A stretch of DNA of 64,000 nucleotides from Escallonia rubra (GCA_033065855.1 JAVXUO010002935.1:434001-498000); one strand, 5' to 3'; shown: positions 11,952-23,656, counted from the first letter of the stretch. Numbers and translations: made by a program. The notes: generated from the sequence alone by a model not told the origin.

Positions 11952-12339
11952 ATGGCCCTGGATGCTGAAGAGGAGCAGTAACTGAGTCATATTGAAAGTT
12001 GGGTGGCCTGGTTCTAGGTTCTATGTGTCTGTCTATGTGCTTAACTGTCGAACCTGAGTTTTGGGGTTGTCAACCCCGTCTAATGTTACTAGTTATGTAT
12101 CTATGTTCTGAGTTATTGGATCAAGTCAAGTATAGAAGTTATTCCTGTTGGTGTTCTAACTTTACCAAGTTTTGTATCTTGGTCACCGCAAATCAATGCA
12201 ATACTGATTACCGTTATATGAATTTCCGATGATTTTATACGTTTGAATCTCTCATCTTAGGGTACAAGACAAATATCTGTGTACCAGCTAGATCTGAGAA
12301 TCCATTCCTTTATAACAAAAATGGGGAAGAGAGCCTAAA

Positions 12340-12600
12340 GACCGCTCGGTATGCTGATGACATGCTCGAAGAAAGGGAGGGAGTCTCTTCTGAAAGAGTC
12401 CACCGGACCGGCGCTTTAGAGAATATTTCCGTACGGACCTGTGGCGGGTGCCCTTCTTCTTTGTTTTTTTTTAGCGAAAATCAGAGCAGAGAACTAATAG
12501 AACCCACAAACTCTTTTGTTGGCGCTTTGCCCGTGTACAGAAAACGGGCCCTACTGGCATCTTCAGGTAAAGATCAAAGTCAGGCGTCGGCTTAAAAGGG
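12340..12600 (+). other. Isolated coding-like stretch of unknown origin
   Basis: An open frame 12362-12595 (77 codons) has a balanced residue composition, with Arg-Thr-Cys-Gly-Gly-Cys in the middle, unlike the low-complexity frames nearby. The composition reminds me of plant mitochondrial ORFs. I cannot assign it to a gene, and the flanks give no start context, splice sites or terminal repeats. It may be a fragment of organellar or other captured DNA. Confidence 0.25.
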
Positions 12601-12739
12601 CTTTGGCACAAATATGGAGATTATTCTTTGTTGAAAAATGAGTGTTCCATTTCTGGATTCTTGCTCAGCTCTTTTTTCGCTGCTGGTCCTTTCTAGCCGA
12701 CATGAATGAAGAAAGTTAAGGTCTTTTCTAGCCGACATG

Positions 12740-13360
12740 AATCAAAACATTCAAATTGATTCAAACGGCTCAAATCGAACCATTCAAAAATCTTAACGGT
12801 TTTGTTTCACATTTTTCAAACCAACCTCGATTCGGTTTGATTCACGGTTCACTTTTTTTATACCAACCACAAACCAAACTGAAATGACATATGATATACT
12901 AATTTATTTTTAGTGACATTCATTAATAATTTTCATATACACCGTACTAAGCAAATCTAATTAAACAAAGTCTTGAAAGTTATATAACAAAAAAACAATC
13001 TAGTGATGAATGTCTCTTGTATATTTATTCATTCTTTCACGTCCATTAATGACATACGCATAATTGAGTTTTTATTGTAATACATATCTTGAATACTACT
13101 TATATCTTATGTTAATACGAGCACTTAGTTATTGAATAGTATTTAGATCCAATAGTAGGCGTGCAGAAAGACAACTTTTTAAAATGGACGCAAATGGCAA
13201 TCCAAACCGAACCGTTTAAACCAACTTATAAACTGAACCGTCCAAACCGATGGTGTTTGGTTTGGTTAGGTTTGAAAATTTTCAAACCGAGGGATAACTG
13301 TTCGGTTTGACTCCCAAACTGAACCGTGCTCACCCATACAGCTAACCCAAGAGGTATTTA
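12740..13360. repeat. AACCGAACCG-rich repetitive element remnant
   Basis: Two blocks near 12760-12860 and 13190-13340 contain many variants of TCAAACCGA and GAACCGT in opposite orientations, enclosing an AT-rich centre. One end reads GTGAGCACGGTTCAGTTTGG on the minus strand, a style of terminus common in plant hAT-like non-autonomous elements. Exact ends and target duplications are not clear. Confidence 0.45.
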
Positions 13361-13620
13361 GCCAACCTACCTAGTCTAGTCCATCAACCTGAACCGGCCT
13401 GGCTTACTTAGTTTACCCAGAGTTATCAGCCAAGCTACCGTCACACAATAGCACCCACCATGGCTGATGGCTTCAGTTAATTTATCTTAATGTTGCTTGT
13501 AGCATTTGCCTCTGGTGATCAAGGAAGCTCGAAATTCTATTGAGGTGCAGTACTGAAAATATTGTCGGTAAACCCTAGAAAAGTCAGAATGGGATCGGGT
13601 AAAGAACTAGTTTTGCTATA

Positions 13621-14603
13621 AGAATAATTATAGCAATGTCCCTGAGGTTAGGGCGAAATACCAGGCATGTCTATCAGTTTGGACAAATTACATTTATATT
13701 TGTTGATCAAATGGAATCTTAAAAAACTTAACGGTTTTAAGAAAATGGCTTTATTGCCCTTGAATTAGAAGCTTATTTTCTTTTAAATGCCATTACTTCA
13801 TCTTCTCTTCTTTCTCTTCCTTTTGGAGAACCCACCACTACAGTACCACAATGCCCACCGCTAGACACCACGTCAGCCTCCATCTCCCATGACCACCAAG
13901 ATATCCCTCTCCACTATACTCTGACCCCACAGTCCCCCAAACCCGTCGTTGTTGCCCCCACCCTATCCTCATCTCACCCCACTGCTGCTATCACCATCCT
14001 CCCCGCACCCCGATGTTGTTGCCCCCTCCTTTCCCCCACCCCGTCGCTACTGCCACCACCCTTCCCCCACCCCGACGCTGTTACCCCCATCCTGCCCCCC
14101 ACCCGTTGTTGCTTGCCCCCACCCTCCCTCCACCCGTCGTCGTCCCCATCCTCCTCGTCTAACTCACTGGCTTTGCATGCTCTTTAGTTGTCAGTGTTTG
14201 GCTTTTTGAGAAAACACTGACAATGATATTTGCTTCTTGTTAATTGCTGTTAAAGAGACCCTAATTTAGAAATTACGATTAAAACCTTAATTTTGAGTGT
14301 GTGTGTGTGTGTGAGAGAGAGAGAGGAGGGGGGGGGGGACAGAGGTGTCAAACCCTAATTTTCCAAATTACAGTTTTTAATTTTTATACAGTGTATATGT
14401 AGATATATGGTATAAGGGTATTGGCATTTAGAAAATACACATGGATGAGATCAGCCAAAAAGTACATATTTTAGCATATATGGGATGGATAGACGCGGCT
14501 GATACATTTTCAAAGTTTTGGGTCATAGTATGTCACATTTTGAAACTTAGTGTCATTGGCTATAATTTCACCCTAACCTCAGGGACATTGCTGAAATTAT
14601 CCC
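13621..14603. mobile_element. Mutator-type TIR element A
   Basis: Terminal inverted repeats: the left end has GCAATGTCCCTGAGGTTAGG from 13633, and the right end reads GGGATAATTTCAGCAATGTC on the minus strand. The flanking 9 bp, TTTGCTATA and TTTACTTTA, match at 7 of 9 positions, consistent with an old Mutator-superfamily target duplication. The interior is C-rich (CCCCCACCC-type repeats at 13830-14160) and turns to (GT)n(GA)n(G)n at 14300-14340. No transposase is present. A proline-rich frame inside is a by-product of composition. Confidence 0.75.
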
Positions 14604-14883
14604 TTTACTTTATGACGGAACATTTCTACCATACAAGAGTATAGACAATAGATAATTAAAGGGCAAAAGAAGAGATATAACAACTGACAAGAATGTCAAA
14701 GCGTTGCAAAATATGTTCCGTCGTGAGCATATATATAAGTTCAGGGTGTACATATACAAGGAAGTATAAAATTATCAGAGGAGGCATAAGGGAAGATTAG
14801 GACAAAAACATGCAGATATCTAGAAGAATAGTAAAGAGCTTGTGACCAAAAAAAACTTCCAATTCAGCGGGGCAAAAGTTTTC

Positions 14884-14907
14884 ACATATATATATATATA
14901 TATATAT
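14884..14907. repeat. (TA)n left of the micron-like pair
   Basis: Short TA dinucleotide run directly abutting the left end of the micron-like element at 14908. Confidence 0.9.
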
Positions 14908-15140
14908 GGGAGCCGATCCCTGTCTACCAGCTATTTCTCCACCTGATCTGAGACCGTCCACGTGTGATCGTGAACGGCCCAGATTCTATTTTTTTTCTTA
15001 GCAAGTTCTCGCTTAACCGCTACAAAGTGTAACGGTTAACATTATTCCAAAATTGCCCTTTAATCCAATCTTTCTCACGACCACTTTATCTGTTTGTCAT
15101 CTCTCTCTCTCTCTCTCATTTTGGTAGTGCCGTGAGATGA

Positions 15141-15320
15141 TGTCGGCCGACAACGCCGCTCGAGGGACGACGCCGGTGAAGTAGAGCAGATTCGCAAGCC
15201 AACACCGCCCAACAACGCCGCTCGAGGGAAGACGCCGACAAAGCAGAGCAGATCTACAAGTCAACGTCGGCCGACAACGCTGCCGAAAGGACGATGCTGA
15301 CGAAGCAGAGCAGATCTGGG
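15141..15320. repeat. 62-bp GC-rich tandem repeat (~3 copies)
   Basis: Three units beginning GTCGGCCGACAACGC (the second ACCGCCCAACAACGC) each contain AGAGCAGAT. They lie inside the long micron-like element and differ in base composition from its AT-rich remainder, suggesting captured DNA that then expanded. Confidence 0.8.
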
Positions 15321-15558
15321 CCGTCCACGATCATTGTCGATGCCACTGCCCTCGCATCTCATCTCCGATGCCAGCGCCGTCACCGTCGCATCTGCCTATT
15401 TCATGCCGCCGCCGTCGCCACCACTTCTTTCCTTCGCCCATATCTCCGTCGGATCTGGCAATAGCCCATGCTGAAGATACATTAATTTTTTTCTTTTTTC
15501 TTTTCTTCAAATCTATTTCAATATTCCAATTTGTATCGTTATACAATTTTGAATTCTA

Positions 15559-15710
15559 TTGGTATGTATTTTTTGGTGTAATTGACATGTAATTGAGTTT
15601 GATTTTGATTGGTATGGATTTTTTTGTGTCATAAACATGGTTTGATTTTGATTGGTATGGATTTTTTTGGTGTTATCGACATGGGTTTGATTTTGATTCG
15701 TATTGATTTT
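15559..15710. repeat. ~45-50 bp tandem repeat (3 copies)
   Basis: Three units of TGGTATG.ATTTTTTTG followed by GACATG-like and TTTGATTTTGAT sequence, within the micron-like element. Confidence 0.75.
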
Positions 15711-16040
15711 GAGTTCGAATCGCTGAAAGGGATAGAAAGATAGAGACAAAGTGGGATAAAAAGTTTGAGTTTGAGTTTGCAGATTAGAGATTAGCATTCA
15801 GTTCTGCTAACCGCTACGAAGTGTAGCGGTTACAATATATATGTTGTCTTGGGAGGCGTGCGAGGGAGTCTTTGGGGGGCGCGTGAGGGATATTTTGGAC
15901 ATAATTCCTAACCGCTACAAAGAGTAGCGGTCAAGCTAATTAGAGTAAAAAAACAAAAAGTAATCTGTGTCGTCCACTTTCACACGTGGACAGTCTCAGA
16001 TCCGGTGGAGAAATAGCTATTTCTCCATCGGTAGACAAAG

Positions 16041-16044
<4 letters not shown>

Positions 16045-16110
<66 letters not shown>
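16045..16110. repeat. (TA)n between two micron-like elements
   Basis: Uninterrupted TA run of about 66 bp separating the two elements. Apparent Tyr-Ile peptides here are microsatellite translation. Confidence 0.95.
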
Positions 16111-16112
<2 letters not shown>

Positions 16113-16312
16113 GTCGTGATCCATTGCTAGCTCGATTTGGCCGTCCACAACATAATGTAGCGGATGATAATTTACCGTCCGCTACATTATGTTGCGGACG
16201 ATGAAAAAAATTGTTGTTGTGGCGAGCGATCTGGCCGTCCATTCTCGCCCGTGGACGGTCAGATCGCGCTAGCAACTTGGGTTAAGTTGCTAGCGCTAGT
16301 AATGGATCAGCT

Positions 16313-16314
<2 letters not shown>
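16111..16314. mobile_element. Micron-like MITE, short copy
   Basis: A 204-bp unit bounded on both sides by (TA)n. Its left end GGGTCGTGATCCATTGCTAG and minus-strand right end GGAGCTGATCCATTACTAGC are inverted repeats. The GGGAGC.GATCC start is shared with the long neighbour. Inside, 16140-16202 forms a near-perfect hairpin with arms of about 23 bp around CATAATGTAGCGGA. Confidence 0.75.

Positions 16315-16361
<47 letters not shown>
16315..16361. repeat. (TA)n right of the micron-like pair
   Basis: TA dinucleotide run directly following the right terminus of the short micron-like element. Confidence 0.95.
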
Positions 16362-16365
<4 letters not shown>

Positions 16366-16379
16366 CTTTGAGCTAAAAA

Positions 16380-17440
16380 GAATTACCTTTAAAGACGTAG
16401 CTAGGGGCCATGGCCCATGCTTCACTGGGTTATTTTCCCCTTCGATGGCTACGAAGCATCCTATCAATGTAGTAAAAGAGATCTAGCTAGTCATAAAAAC
16501 CTTGGCATGTATGCTTATATTGAGAATGTCACAGGCGAAGGGAAGCTTGTTTACTGGACATTTTTCTTAAGACTGTCCGAGCATACAAACCTGGAAAATC
16601 TTAAGACTGTCGAGCTACCGAAAATTTGTAGAGAAAACACGCGAACAGAGAGGTCAAGCAGTGCAAGGCCCGTCTCTCTGGTCATATTGTACACTTTCTC
16701 TATTACTGCTAGATTAACCATGCATACTTGATGGTCGTGATAATGGATCTATGAAAAAATGGGATTCCCATGGCCAGTAACTTTTGCCAATACCGTAACT
16801 TAACCATTATTTCTCGGTGAAAGAAGCAGCAGTTGATCAGTATATTGGAGCAGTTAATGTCGTTAGTCAGTTCATTTGTGAAACATTCTTTTCATCAGAC
16901 TGACATAGATGATCAGTAAATGTTAATGTGACAATAATTTTCACTAACAGAAAAATCAGTGGGTTAAGAACTTGAGGTTGTCATGCTGCCCACCATCGCA
17001 AAGTTTAACGAGGGACAGCAATAATTTTGATGTACCAACACAAGCAATTTCTTAGAAGATTGATGTCCTTAGGCCAGAAAGATCTACCTAAGTTTAGGCA
17101 TCAACAACTTTCACTTTGAAGCCATAACGCTAGCCATTAACCAGTTAAATTTACTGAGACGACTTTGTGTTGGCTGTGTGTGGTCCCCCAATTAGTTAAA
17201 ATACTTCAGTCAAGAGCTTACGACAGCTTATGATTTTACTCTCAACAAGTAGTAGTAGCCTAAATACTAAACTTTAGTATCTGTTGCTAGAAAGTTGATA
17301 ATGACATGCATTAAGCAAACTTCTAGTGATAGAAGTTGATGAAAGTTTAATTAGTAGTTCAAAGGTTAAAATTTAAATCTACCTTAGTCCTTGGGAATCA
17401 ATGGTAATTAGATACGTTGACATGGAGAGAGTTTAGGTTG
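16380..17440. other. Intergenic, no gene recognised
   Basis: A 104-codon open frame at 16417-16731 has no recognisable domain, and the rest is AT-rich. No terminal repeats noted. Confidence 0.35.
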
Positions 17441-17474
17441 TATGTCGTAATAGATTCATTCGTTAAGGAAAAAA

Positions 17475-17702
17475 TTTGGCTGCCGCCCGGGTTGAAGGAA
17501 TCTTCCTCCTACCCCCCATGTAGCGACAATTAATGGTTGCTAAATCTTTCTAGTGACTTTTATTTAGTAACGCTAAAAAGTGATGTTAAGAGTTGTCGCT
17601 GAAAGTGTTAACATAAAAGTCACTAAAGACATTTAGTGACTATTAATTGTCACTATATATGAGGTTGGAGGAAGATTCCTACAACCAAGGTAACAGCCAA
17701 AG
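17475..17702. mobile_element. MITE with ~75-bp inverted termini
   Basis: The left end TTGGCTGCCGCCCGGGTTG and the minus-strand right end TTGGCTGTTACCTTGGTTG continue as near-identical sequence through AGGAATCTTCCTCC and GACAATTAATGGTTGCTAAA. The centre is short and AT-rich, so the unit is almost entirely foldback. Target duplication is unclear. The half-copy at 11053 belongs to the same family. Confidence 0.8.
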
Positions 17703-17903
17703 TTTATTCATTGTTAATAACTTTCTAGCTCAGAGAAATTAATATCTTCAAGAAGTAAACAACCAAATTTGTAATCGGCCAACGTGTAGGCATGACAAAT
17801 TTTGGGGCCCAACTGCCACGCCCTAGATGATACCTATTTGCGAAAACCCTACATGAATACGGAGCAAGTGGTTGATCTAAACATATAACTACCCAAATAT
17901 TTA

Positions 17904-17941
<38 letters not shown>

Positions 17942-18797
17942 CCACGCCGTGGTCTTAAACTAGTTGTGAGAGGTTCTACCTTTTAGTTAATGAATGCATT
18001 GTGGACATACTGATTTTTGTTTCTTCAGAATTGATTATTTTATGTTTTTTGCGAATTTGCAAACAGTCATTATCCACCTAAAGCATTTACTCTAATTACT
18101 TATGTTGAACTTAATCGGTCTCATGACAAAAATATGGTAATGGAGTTGTCGTACTTACATGATTTGCAAACAGTTTTTATTTTTATTTCACGTCTCGTTT
18201 TGAAAAGGTGTCTGCCTTAGCCGTTTTCCTAAGCTGCAGGGACCATTTGCGCCTTAGGTACGCCTGCGTGAGTGTTTTCGATCTTGTAAAGTGGTATATT
18301 CAAATTAAAAATGTTTTGGTCAAAAGCCAAAAAGATTTCGGGCCTATACCCACCGGTTATTGCTCTTTACGCCATGGTGGACTTTTTTGCTACCCGATTT
18401 GGTGGCCTAGAACAAGGCTTACTTTTTAAAATTGTAAAAAGAAAAGGACACAGAACTGGTAAGACTAATTAAGCAGCCAAAGAATAAGAATAATAAATAG
18501 TACCTTTTAGCCAAAGGCTATCAACTAAGTAAAGAAAGCTTTTAGTTGAAAATTTGAGAAGCTTACTAACAAATAAGAACGACAAGAAAGCTTGTATATG
18601 AGTCATGACTTGTATTGTAACTAAGGTATGAAGAATGTGAAGAGGATCGGTCAATTTTTAGATTTCAAGCCTCAAAAAAGACTGTTCCCTACCTACATTG
18701 GTCACATCCAAAGGCCCAGTAGAGGTCCCATTTTGCGCGACACGTCGACACAGACAACAGTCAATATTCAACGCTTCCAACCGGATAAAACACGCAC
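17703..18797. other. Intergenic, no gene recognised
   Basis: AT-rich stretch with a (CT)n microsatellite at about 17909-17938. No coding domain identified. Confidence 0.4.
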
Positions 18798-20470
18798 TGT
18801 CACGCCCCGACCCGGAGGCGGACCTACACATACTATTTCAAAATATTCCTGCTTACCAGAAATATAATACCCAAAGAATTTTACCAAGAACATAACCTCA
18901 AAATGATAATCAGAGCTCTAAATGTATCCCAAATCAAAAGCATTTGTATTTATCCTCAAAGTCTAATAAATGCAGCGGCAATCTAATAACAATAGTCACT
19001 TCCCAAACATTGGGGTTACCAAAAGCTACTTAATCAAACTATTACAAGTTCTCATTTTCAAGTCACTAAAAAGAGTCTACAATTAAAGAACAATTATGAC
19101 TCATGCTTATAGATAACTCCTCTACTGATGTCTCAGCTTAAATACCTGAAATGGGAGGAGAAAGGGGGGTGAGCACAAAGCCCAGTAAAGATCACACGCA
19201 CACACCCACATAGTACAACGCATGTATCCAATAATATGTAGCTGAGTCAAAACGAAACGTATGAAAACAAGGTGCAAAGACGATAGTAAATCTTGGCACG
19301 ACAAATCTCATTACGGGATATTAACCCATCAAAGGTAAAATCAAAGTCAAAAGGTCATAATCAAATAATTGAACTAATAATCAAAACAATACAATCACAT
19401 AACACGTGACTGCAAAGCACGTTAACCTAAGCACGCGGAGGTTCTAAGTCAAAGTTGCATACCGGTAGCAATTGTCATATCATGTCATGACATCACGTTA
19501 ACCTAAGCACGTGAAGGTTCTAACATTAGTTCAAATCAAAAGGGTCCAATGGACTTCAAAACATCTCAAACGCAAAAGAACCGCAAAATATCAAAACTTT
19601 ATATTTCAAGTAGGGTAACTTAACGATTTCAGAAAATACTCGATATTAGACTCAAATCGAAGAGGACGAAAAGACAAATATAACAGAAGTTGAATCGCTA
19701 GAATTGAAGTTCGTATGAGCCCAGAATTATAAAATAACGAAATTTTAATAAAAAGATCAATGAAAGTGTTTACACCATTCAAATGGTAACACATGTCAAT
19801 TTATTCATCACACTCCCACGCCCAAATTGAACTTAGAAATGGTATTTATTCCTAAGACATCCTAAGCCAAGATCTGACAGTAATAAAAAGAAAAAGAGAA
19901 TGGGCAGTGTACGGCTGGCCACCGAACGGTGCTCTGTGTGCCAATAGATGGCCAGACACGCTAACCAAAGTAAAGATTCAACAGAGTACGGATTCTAAAC
20001 GCACGAGAACAAACGAATTACTATCACACAGCCTTCGCAAATTTACCCAAAAGATCCAGAGCCACCGCAATCTCAAGGATTAATAATAACAACGGCAAAG
20101 ACGACGAATTACCGAAAGAAACACGTTATTTTGAATTGGAAGGAGTATAATGAGTGCAACCCTTACCTCAAATCTATATAATAGTTTTCACCAAATTGCG
20201 ATCGTTTCCAAAAACCTCAAAACCAATTGTAAGTAGAAGTTTGAAATCCTCAAGCCCTAATTTTCTCTTTCTTCTCCTCTCTGAAAGACCAGACTCAATT
20301 TATCGATAAAACACAACTAACCAGTCTTTTTATTTCTCTAAATTTGGTAAATTTCTCTAAAGGCCCCTAAAGATATGTTACTTATTCAAAAGGAATTCCA
20401 AAATATTCTTAAAATTTCAAAGTAACCCAAGAATTAAAATAATTAGCTACATATTATTTGGGGTATTACA
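18798..20470 (-). mobile_element. Solo LTR of a Ty3/gypsy-type element
   Basis: The unit runs from TGTCACGCCCCGACCCGG to GGGGTATTACA and is flanked by the perfect 5-bp duplication CGCAC (18793-18797 and 20471-20475). TG...CA ends and a 5-bp target duplication are diagnostic for LTR integration. No internal region adjoins it, so it is a solo LTR left by LTR-LTR recombination. Minus orientation is my preference because TGTAATACCCC is a common chromovirus LTR start and a donor-like GAGGTAAGG follows, but the opposite orientation is possible. Confidence 0.9.
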
Positions 20471-20519
20471 CGCACGCTCAAGTCACGTGTACTTTTTCAC
20501 TTTTTCTACGTTACTTCGT

Positions 20520-22330
20520 CACTAAGAAATTCATTTTTGCGCGACCCCTCATCACGCTTCGACCGTCGCACGTCGCCCGTTGGCCTCGCCTTGGCACTTG
20601 CCCAAGGAGGTTGGCCTTGGCCTTCCCCTAGGGTTGGCCTTGGCCTCCTCTTGGGGTCGGCCTCGACCTCGGCCTTCCCCTAGTGTTGGCCTCCCCCCTT
20701 AGCACTTTCATTTCTCTTCAAGCGACCATGCATCGTCTGCAACGCCCGTCGCCCGCATTCGCGCGCCCCCGCGCCCGCGTCTCGTTTCGGTGACGCCTGT
20801 CTCCCGCCCCCGTTCTACGACTCATCGACGTCCGTCGCATGTCTCCCGTCGCCCGCGCGTCATCTCCACGACCCCCGTCGCCCGCGCACCGACTCTACGA
20901 CCCCCGTCACCCACGCGCCTACTCCGCGACCTCCGTCTCCCGCTCCTATGCGCAGTCTCCAATACTCTGCCACACCCATGCGCCGCGTCGTTGATATAGT
21001 TGCGCCCCCTGGCTCTTTATCACACTACCATGCACCTTGCTTTGGTCCATCCTTTCACCACATGATGCGCACCTTGCCTTTGTCGTGGAACATGCTTCGA
21101 CCCACTCTTCGGAGTGTGCAGCATCCTGTGGGGATAGGCGACTCCTCCGGGACACTATCTCTGCCATGGAGCTTTAAGTGCTCCGGCATGAAGACTCTGC
21201 TTCCGCCAGGTAGACGGATCCTTCGGGATGCTACCTCGGTCCGCCAAGTAAACGGCTCCTTCGGGATGCTACCTCGGCCCGTCAGGTAGACGGCTCCTCC
21301 GGGATGCTACCTCGGCCTGCGGGATAGGCGACTCCTCCGGGACACTATCTTCACCAGGGTGTTTGCGTGACAAGCCTACATGCCCTGGTACTGGGGGTTT
21401 TCATCGCCACTATCTCCGCCAGGGAGCTCTGAGTGCTCTGAGATGAAGAGTCCCCTTCCGCTAGGTAGACAGCTCTTTCGGGATGCTACCTCGGCCAGCT
21501 AGGTAGACAGCTCTTTCGGGATGCTACCTCGGCCAGCTAGGTAGATGGCTCCTCCGGGATGCTACCTCGGCCCGCGGGATAGGCGACTCCTCCGAGACGC
21601 TATCTTCACCAGAGTGTTTGTGTGACAAGCGTACGTGCCCCGGCACTAGGGGCTTTCATCTACACCCCTAGGGACTATGACCCTCGGGTCACTCTGAGAC
21701 GCGAGCAGGTCTCCGGAGGGCATCGCACCTAGTCCGCCTGGTAGTTGGGCCTCGGGTCTTCCCCGCCGCTGTAAGGCCTGTGGGACTCTACAAGGGCTTG
21801 GATTGGTGGTTAGATCAAGGGGCTTCTATGGCCACATCGGTGCTGTGGGAGCCAGTCTTTCCAGAGAGACAGAGCGATGCTGTGAAGAGCAAGCCGGGTG
21901 AATATGCGATCTGACAGTCCGTGGAGCACCGGTAGCTGTGGACCCCTCGGTGATGTGTCACTCTCAGGGAGCGCCACATGTCGATTGCTGAGATCATCAT
22001 CTCAACCTCTATAAATAGGTGTCTTGAGAATTCATTTGAGACTCTTGAACATTTTCAGAACTCACTTTCTCACTCTAGAATTTTAGAGAGAGAAACATAC
22101 AGGACCTTGACTCTGGACCTAAGCATCGGACTGTGACTATCGTCATGTATTCACCCTGCGCCATCGCCCTCGCAGCACTGTCACCCTCAATCTCTGTCTG
22201 GGAAGCCCTTGGTCTCTGCCCTTGCTCCATCCTTGTTGTGTCCCACGTCACTCTATTTGGCATCTGACTCGGACAGCATTCTTTGTGGCACTTCCACGTC
22301 GACTGCGAACCCACTTCATTGGCATCAAGA
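20520..22330. repeat. GC-rich, repeat-rich LTR-like region
   Basis: From 20520 to 21000 the DNA is very GC-rich with loose repeats (CGACCCCCGTCGCCCGCG and TTGGCCTCG types). A tandem array follows (separate entry), then a TATA-like CTATAAATAGG at about 22009 with a leader of AGAGAGAGAAACATACAGG type. This layout suggests an LTR or 5' region of a retrotransposon, but I see neither both LTRs nor a coding domain. Confidence 0.45.
21130..21650. repeat. 38-bp tandem repeat with higher-order units
   Basis: Units of 38 bp built on TAGGTAGACAGCTCTTTCGG and GATGCTACCTCGGCC repeat in a row at 21455-21570 and again, diverged, at 21205-21310. They alternate with a longer segment starting GGGATAGGCGACTCCTCC that itself recurs at about 21134, 21320 and 21570. 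The arrangement is a small higher-order array. Confidence 0.8.
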
Positions 22331-23025
22331 CTAAAGTACCTCCAAAACTAGTCGTTTACAGTTGTTGGGAAGGGTAAACATGTAAAAATACATAAAAGAG
22401 TTGTTAAAATATGGTTGGACGAATATACTTCTCAAACTAGCTGATATATAGCTATTGGAGGGGTAAAAGGGTGGGTATTTTCATTAAATAGTTTCAAATT
22501 TTTGAATTTTGATGCCTGGAAAATTGAGCTGAACTAGGCTAGGCCTAAAAAGCATGGTCGGGCAGGGTTTTTTTTGGAAAAAAAAAAATGAGGTCTAGGC
22601 CCTTAGCCCTTCTAGCCCGTGCATGAACTGATAATTATGCAGGCCGGTTCGGGCTTTTTTGGACTGGACTGGCCCAGCCTTGGGAACCCCGGCTCATTTG
22701 GACACTCCAAATACATATCATCAATTAGAATAGAGATTTAATTCATGTATCAATATCTAATCTAACTCGTACCAAAACGTACGTGTTTCAAATCTGACCC
22801 TGCAAAATCAATTCCTAGAGAATGTGCAAAATCATAGCATAGCTTCTCAATGCACTTTCTTTTTGCCAAAATTGCATCCTCTACCAAATCTCTCTGAGTC
22901 TCTTGTCATTTCTACTCAAATGGTCCCTGACCATTTCTTGGTTCTAGATTCGATGTTGTGCTCCGGGACGACTTAATGACCATATCATTCATATGAGTCA
23001 TAATAGTCGTCTACTGTTTTCTTAA
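22331..23025. other. Intergenic, no gene recognised
   Basis: AT-rich sequence with a GC-richer patch at 22560-22690 that looks like repetitive debris. No coding frame supported. Confidence 0.35.
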
Positions 23026-23030
23026 CCATG

Positions 23031-23638
23031 TGTTTGCACCAGAAAATATCGTTCTTCACTAATGAGTTCACTTTGATTAAATGCCACTAAATGGCATTTA
23101 CTTTTTATTATTATTTCTGAAGAGATAATGGAAGATTCAAGAAGTGAAAGAAATCAACTTCTGAAAATGTGTCCCTATTGGTAAGGGATAAGTGTGGTTG
23201 GTTACTTATTAGTGGGTGGTTATTTTCTAAGTGGGTAGTTTATCTCTAAGTGGGTAGTTTGTTTTGTAATGGTAGTTATTTTCTACAAAGCCTCTAGTAT
23301 AAAAGTGGGTCAAAGATCATCAATGAAGACAACAATCATCAATCATCAACCAGACAAATAAGTCTTTTTCTTTCTTTTGTTTAGATGCTTTTGCTGACAT
23401 CGATAAGAGGTTTAGTTTCCAGACTTGGAAACATTGCTGTGTAAATATTCACAATCAATCGAAGCTCTCTTTTCATTTATGGGCGCGCAGTCTTTTACAT
23501 GTAATTTCCATCTGTTCGTCGAAGTTTCTCGCTTTCAAGAAAGTCCCCAGTCCCTAGGGGCAAAAAAGATCCCGCACTTTTAATCGATTGTGTCGTTGGT
23601 GCACAAATCGATAGTGAGTTTGCCCAGCAGCGCAAACA
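23031..23638 (+). repeat. 5' LTR
   Basis: 608 bp, TG...CA. TATAAAA at about 23298 probably drives transcription, placing the R region near 23330. It is a few bases longer than the 3' LTR because of small indels, for example a duplicated ATCATCA near 23340. Confidence 0.92.
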
Positions 23639-23656
23639 TTGGCACGCCTGGTGGGA
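23639..23656 (+). promoter_or_regulatory. Putative primer-binding site
   Basis: TTGGCACGCCTGGTGGGA directly follows the 5' LTR. It resembles the TTGGCGCC-type sequence found at this position in many plant gypsy elements. The matching tRNA was not determined. Confidence 0.55.

Larger units (their letters stand above)
14908..16044. mobile_element. Micron-like element, long copy
   Basis: The left end GGGAGCCGATCCCTGTCTAC and the minus-strand right end CGATCTTTGTCTACC lead into matching stretches (TATTTCTCCACC.GATCTGAGA). Together they form inverted termini of about 110 bp. Both ends sit directly against (TA)n. This is the hallmark of micron elements described in rice, MITE-like units inserted in TA microsatellites. 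Inside are three copies of a small palindrome like TAACCGCTACAAAGTGTA, a 62-bp GC-rich tandem repeat (15141-15320), and a tandem repeat of about 45-50 bp (15559-15710). No transposase is encoded. Confidence 0.7.

Noticed and set aside
13949..14209. Proline-rich 86-codon ORF
   Set aside because: Caused by C-rich repeats inside Mutator-type element A; no domain or start context.
15940..16467. ORFs with long Tyr-Ile repeats
   Set aside because: Translations of the (TA)n tracts flanking the micron-like elements.
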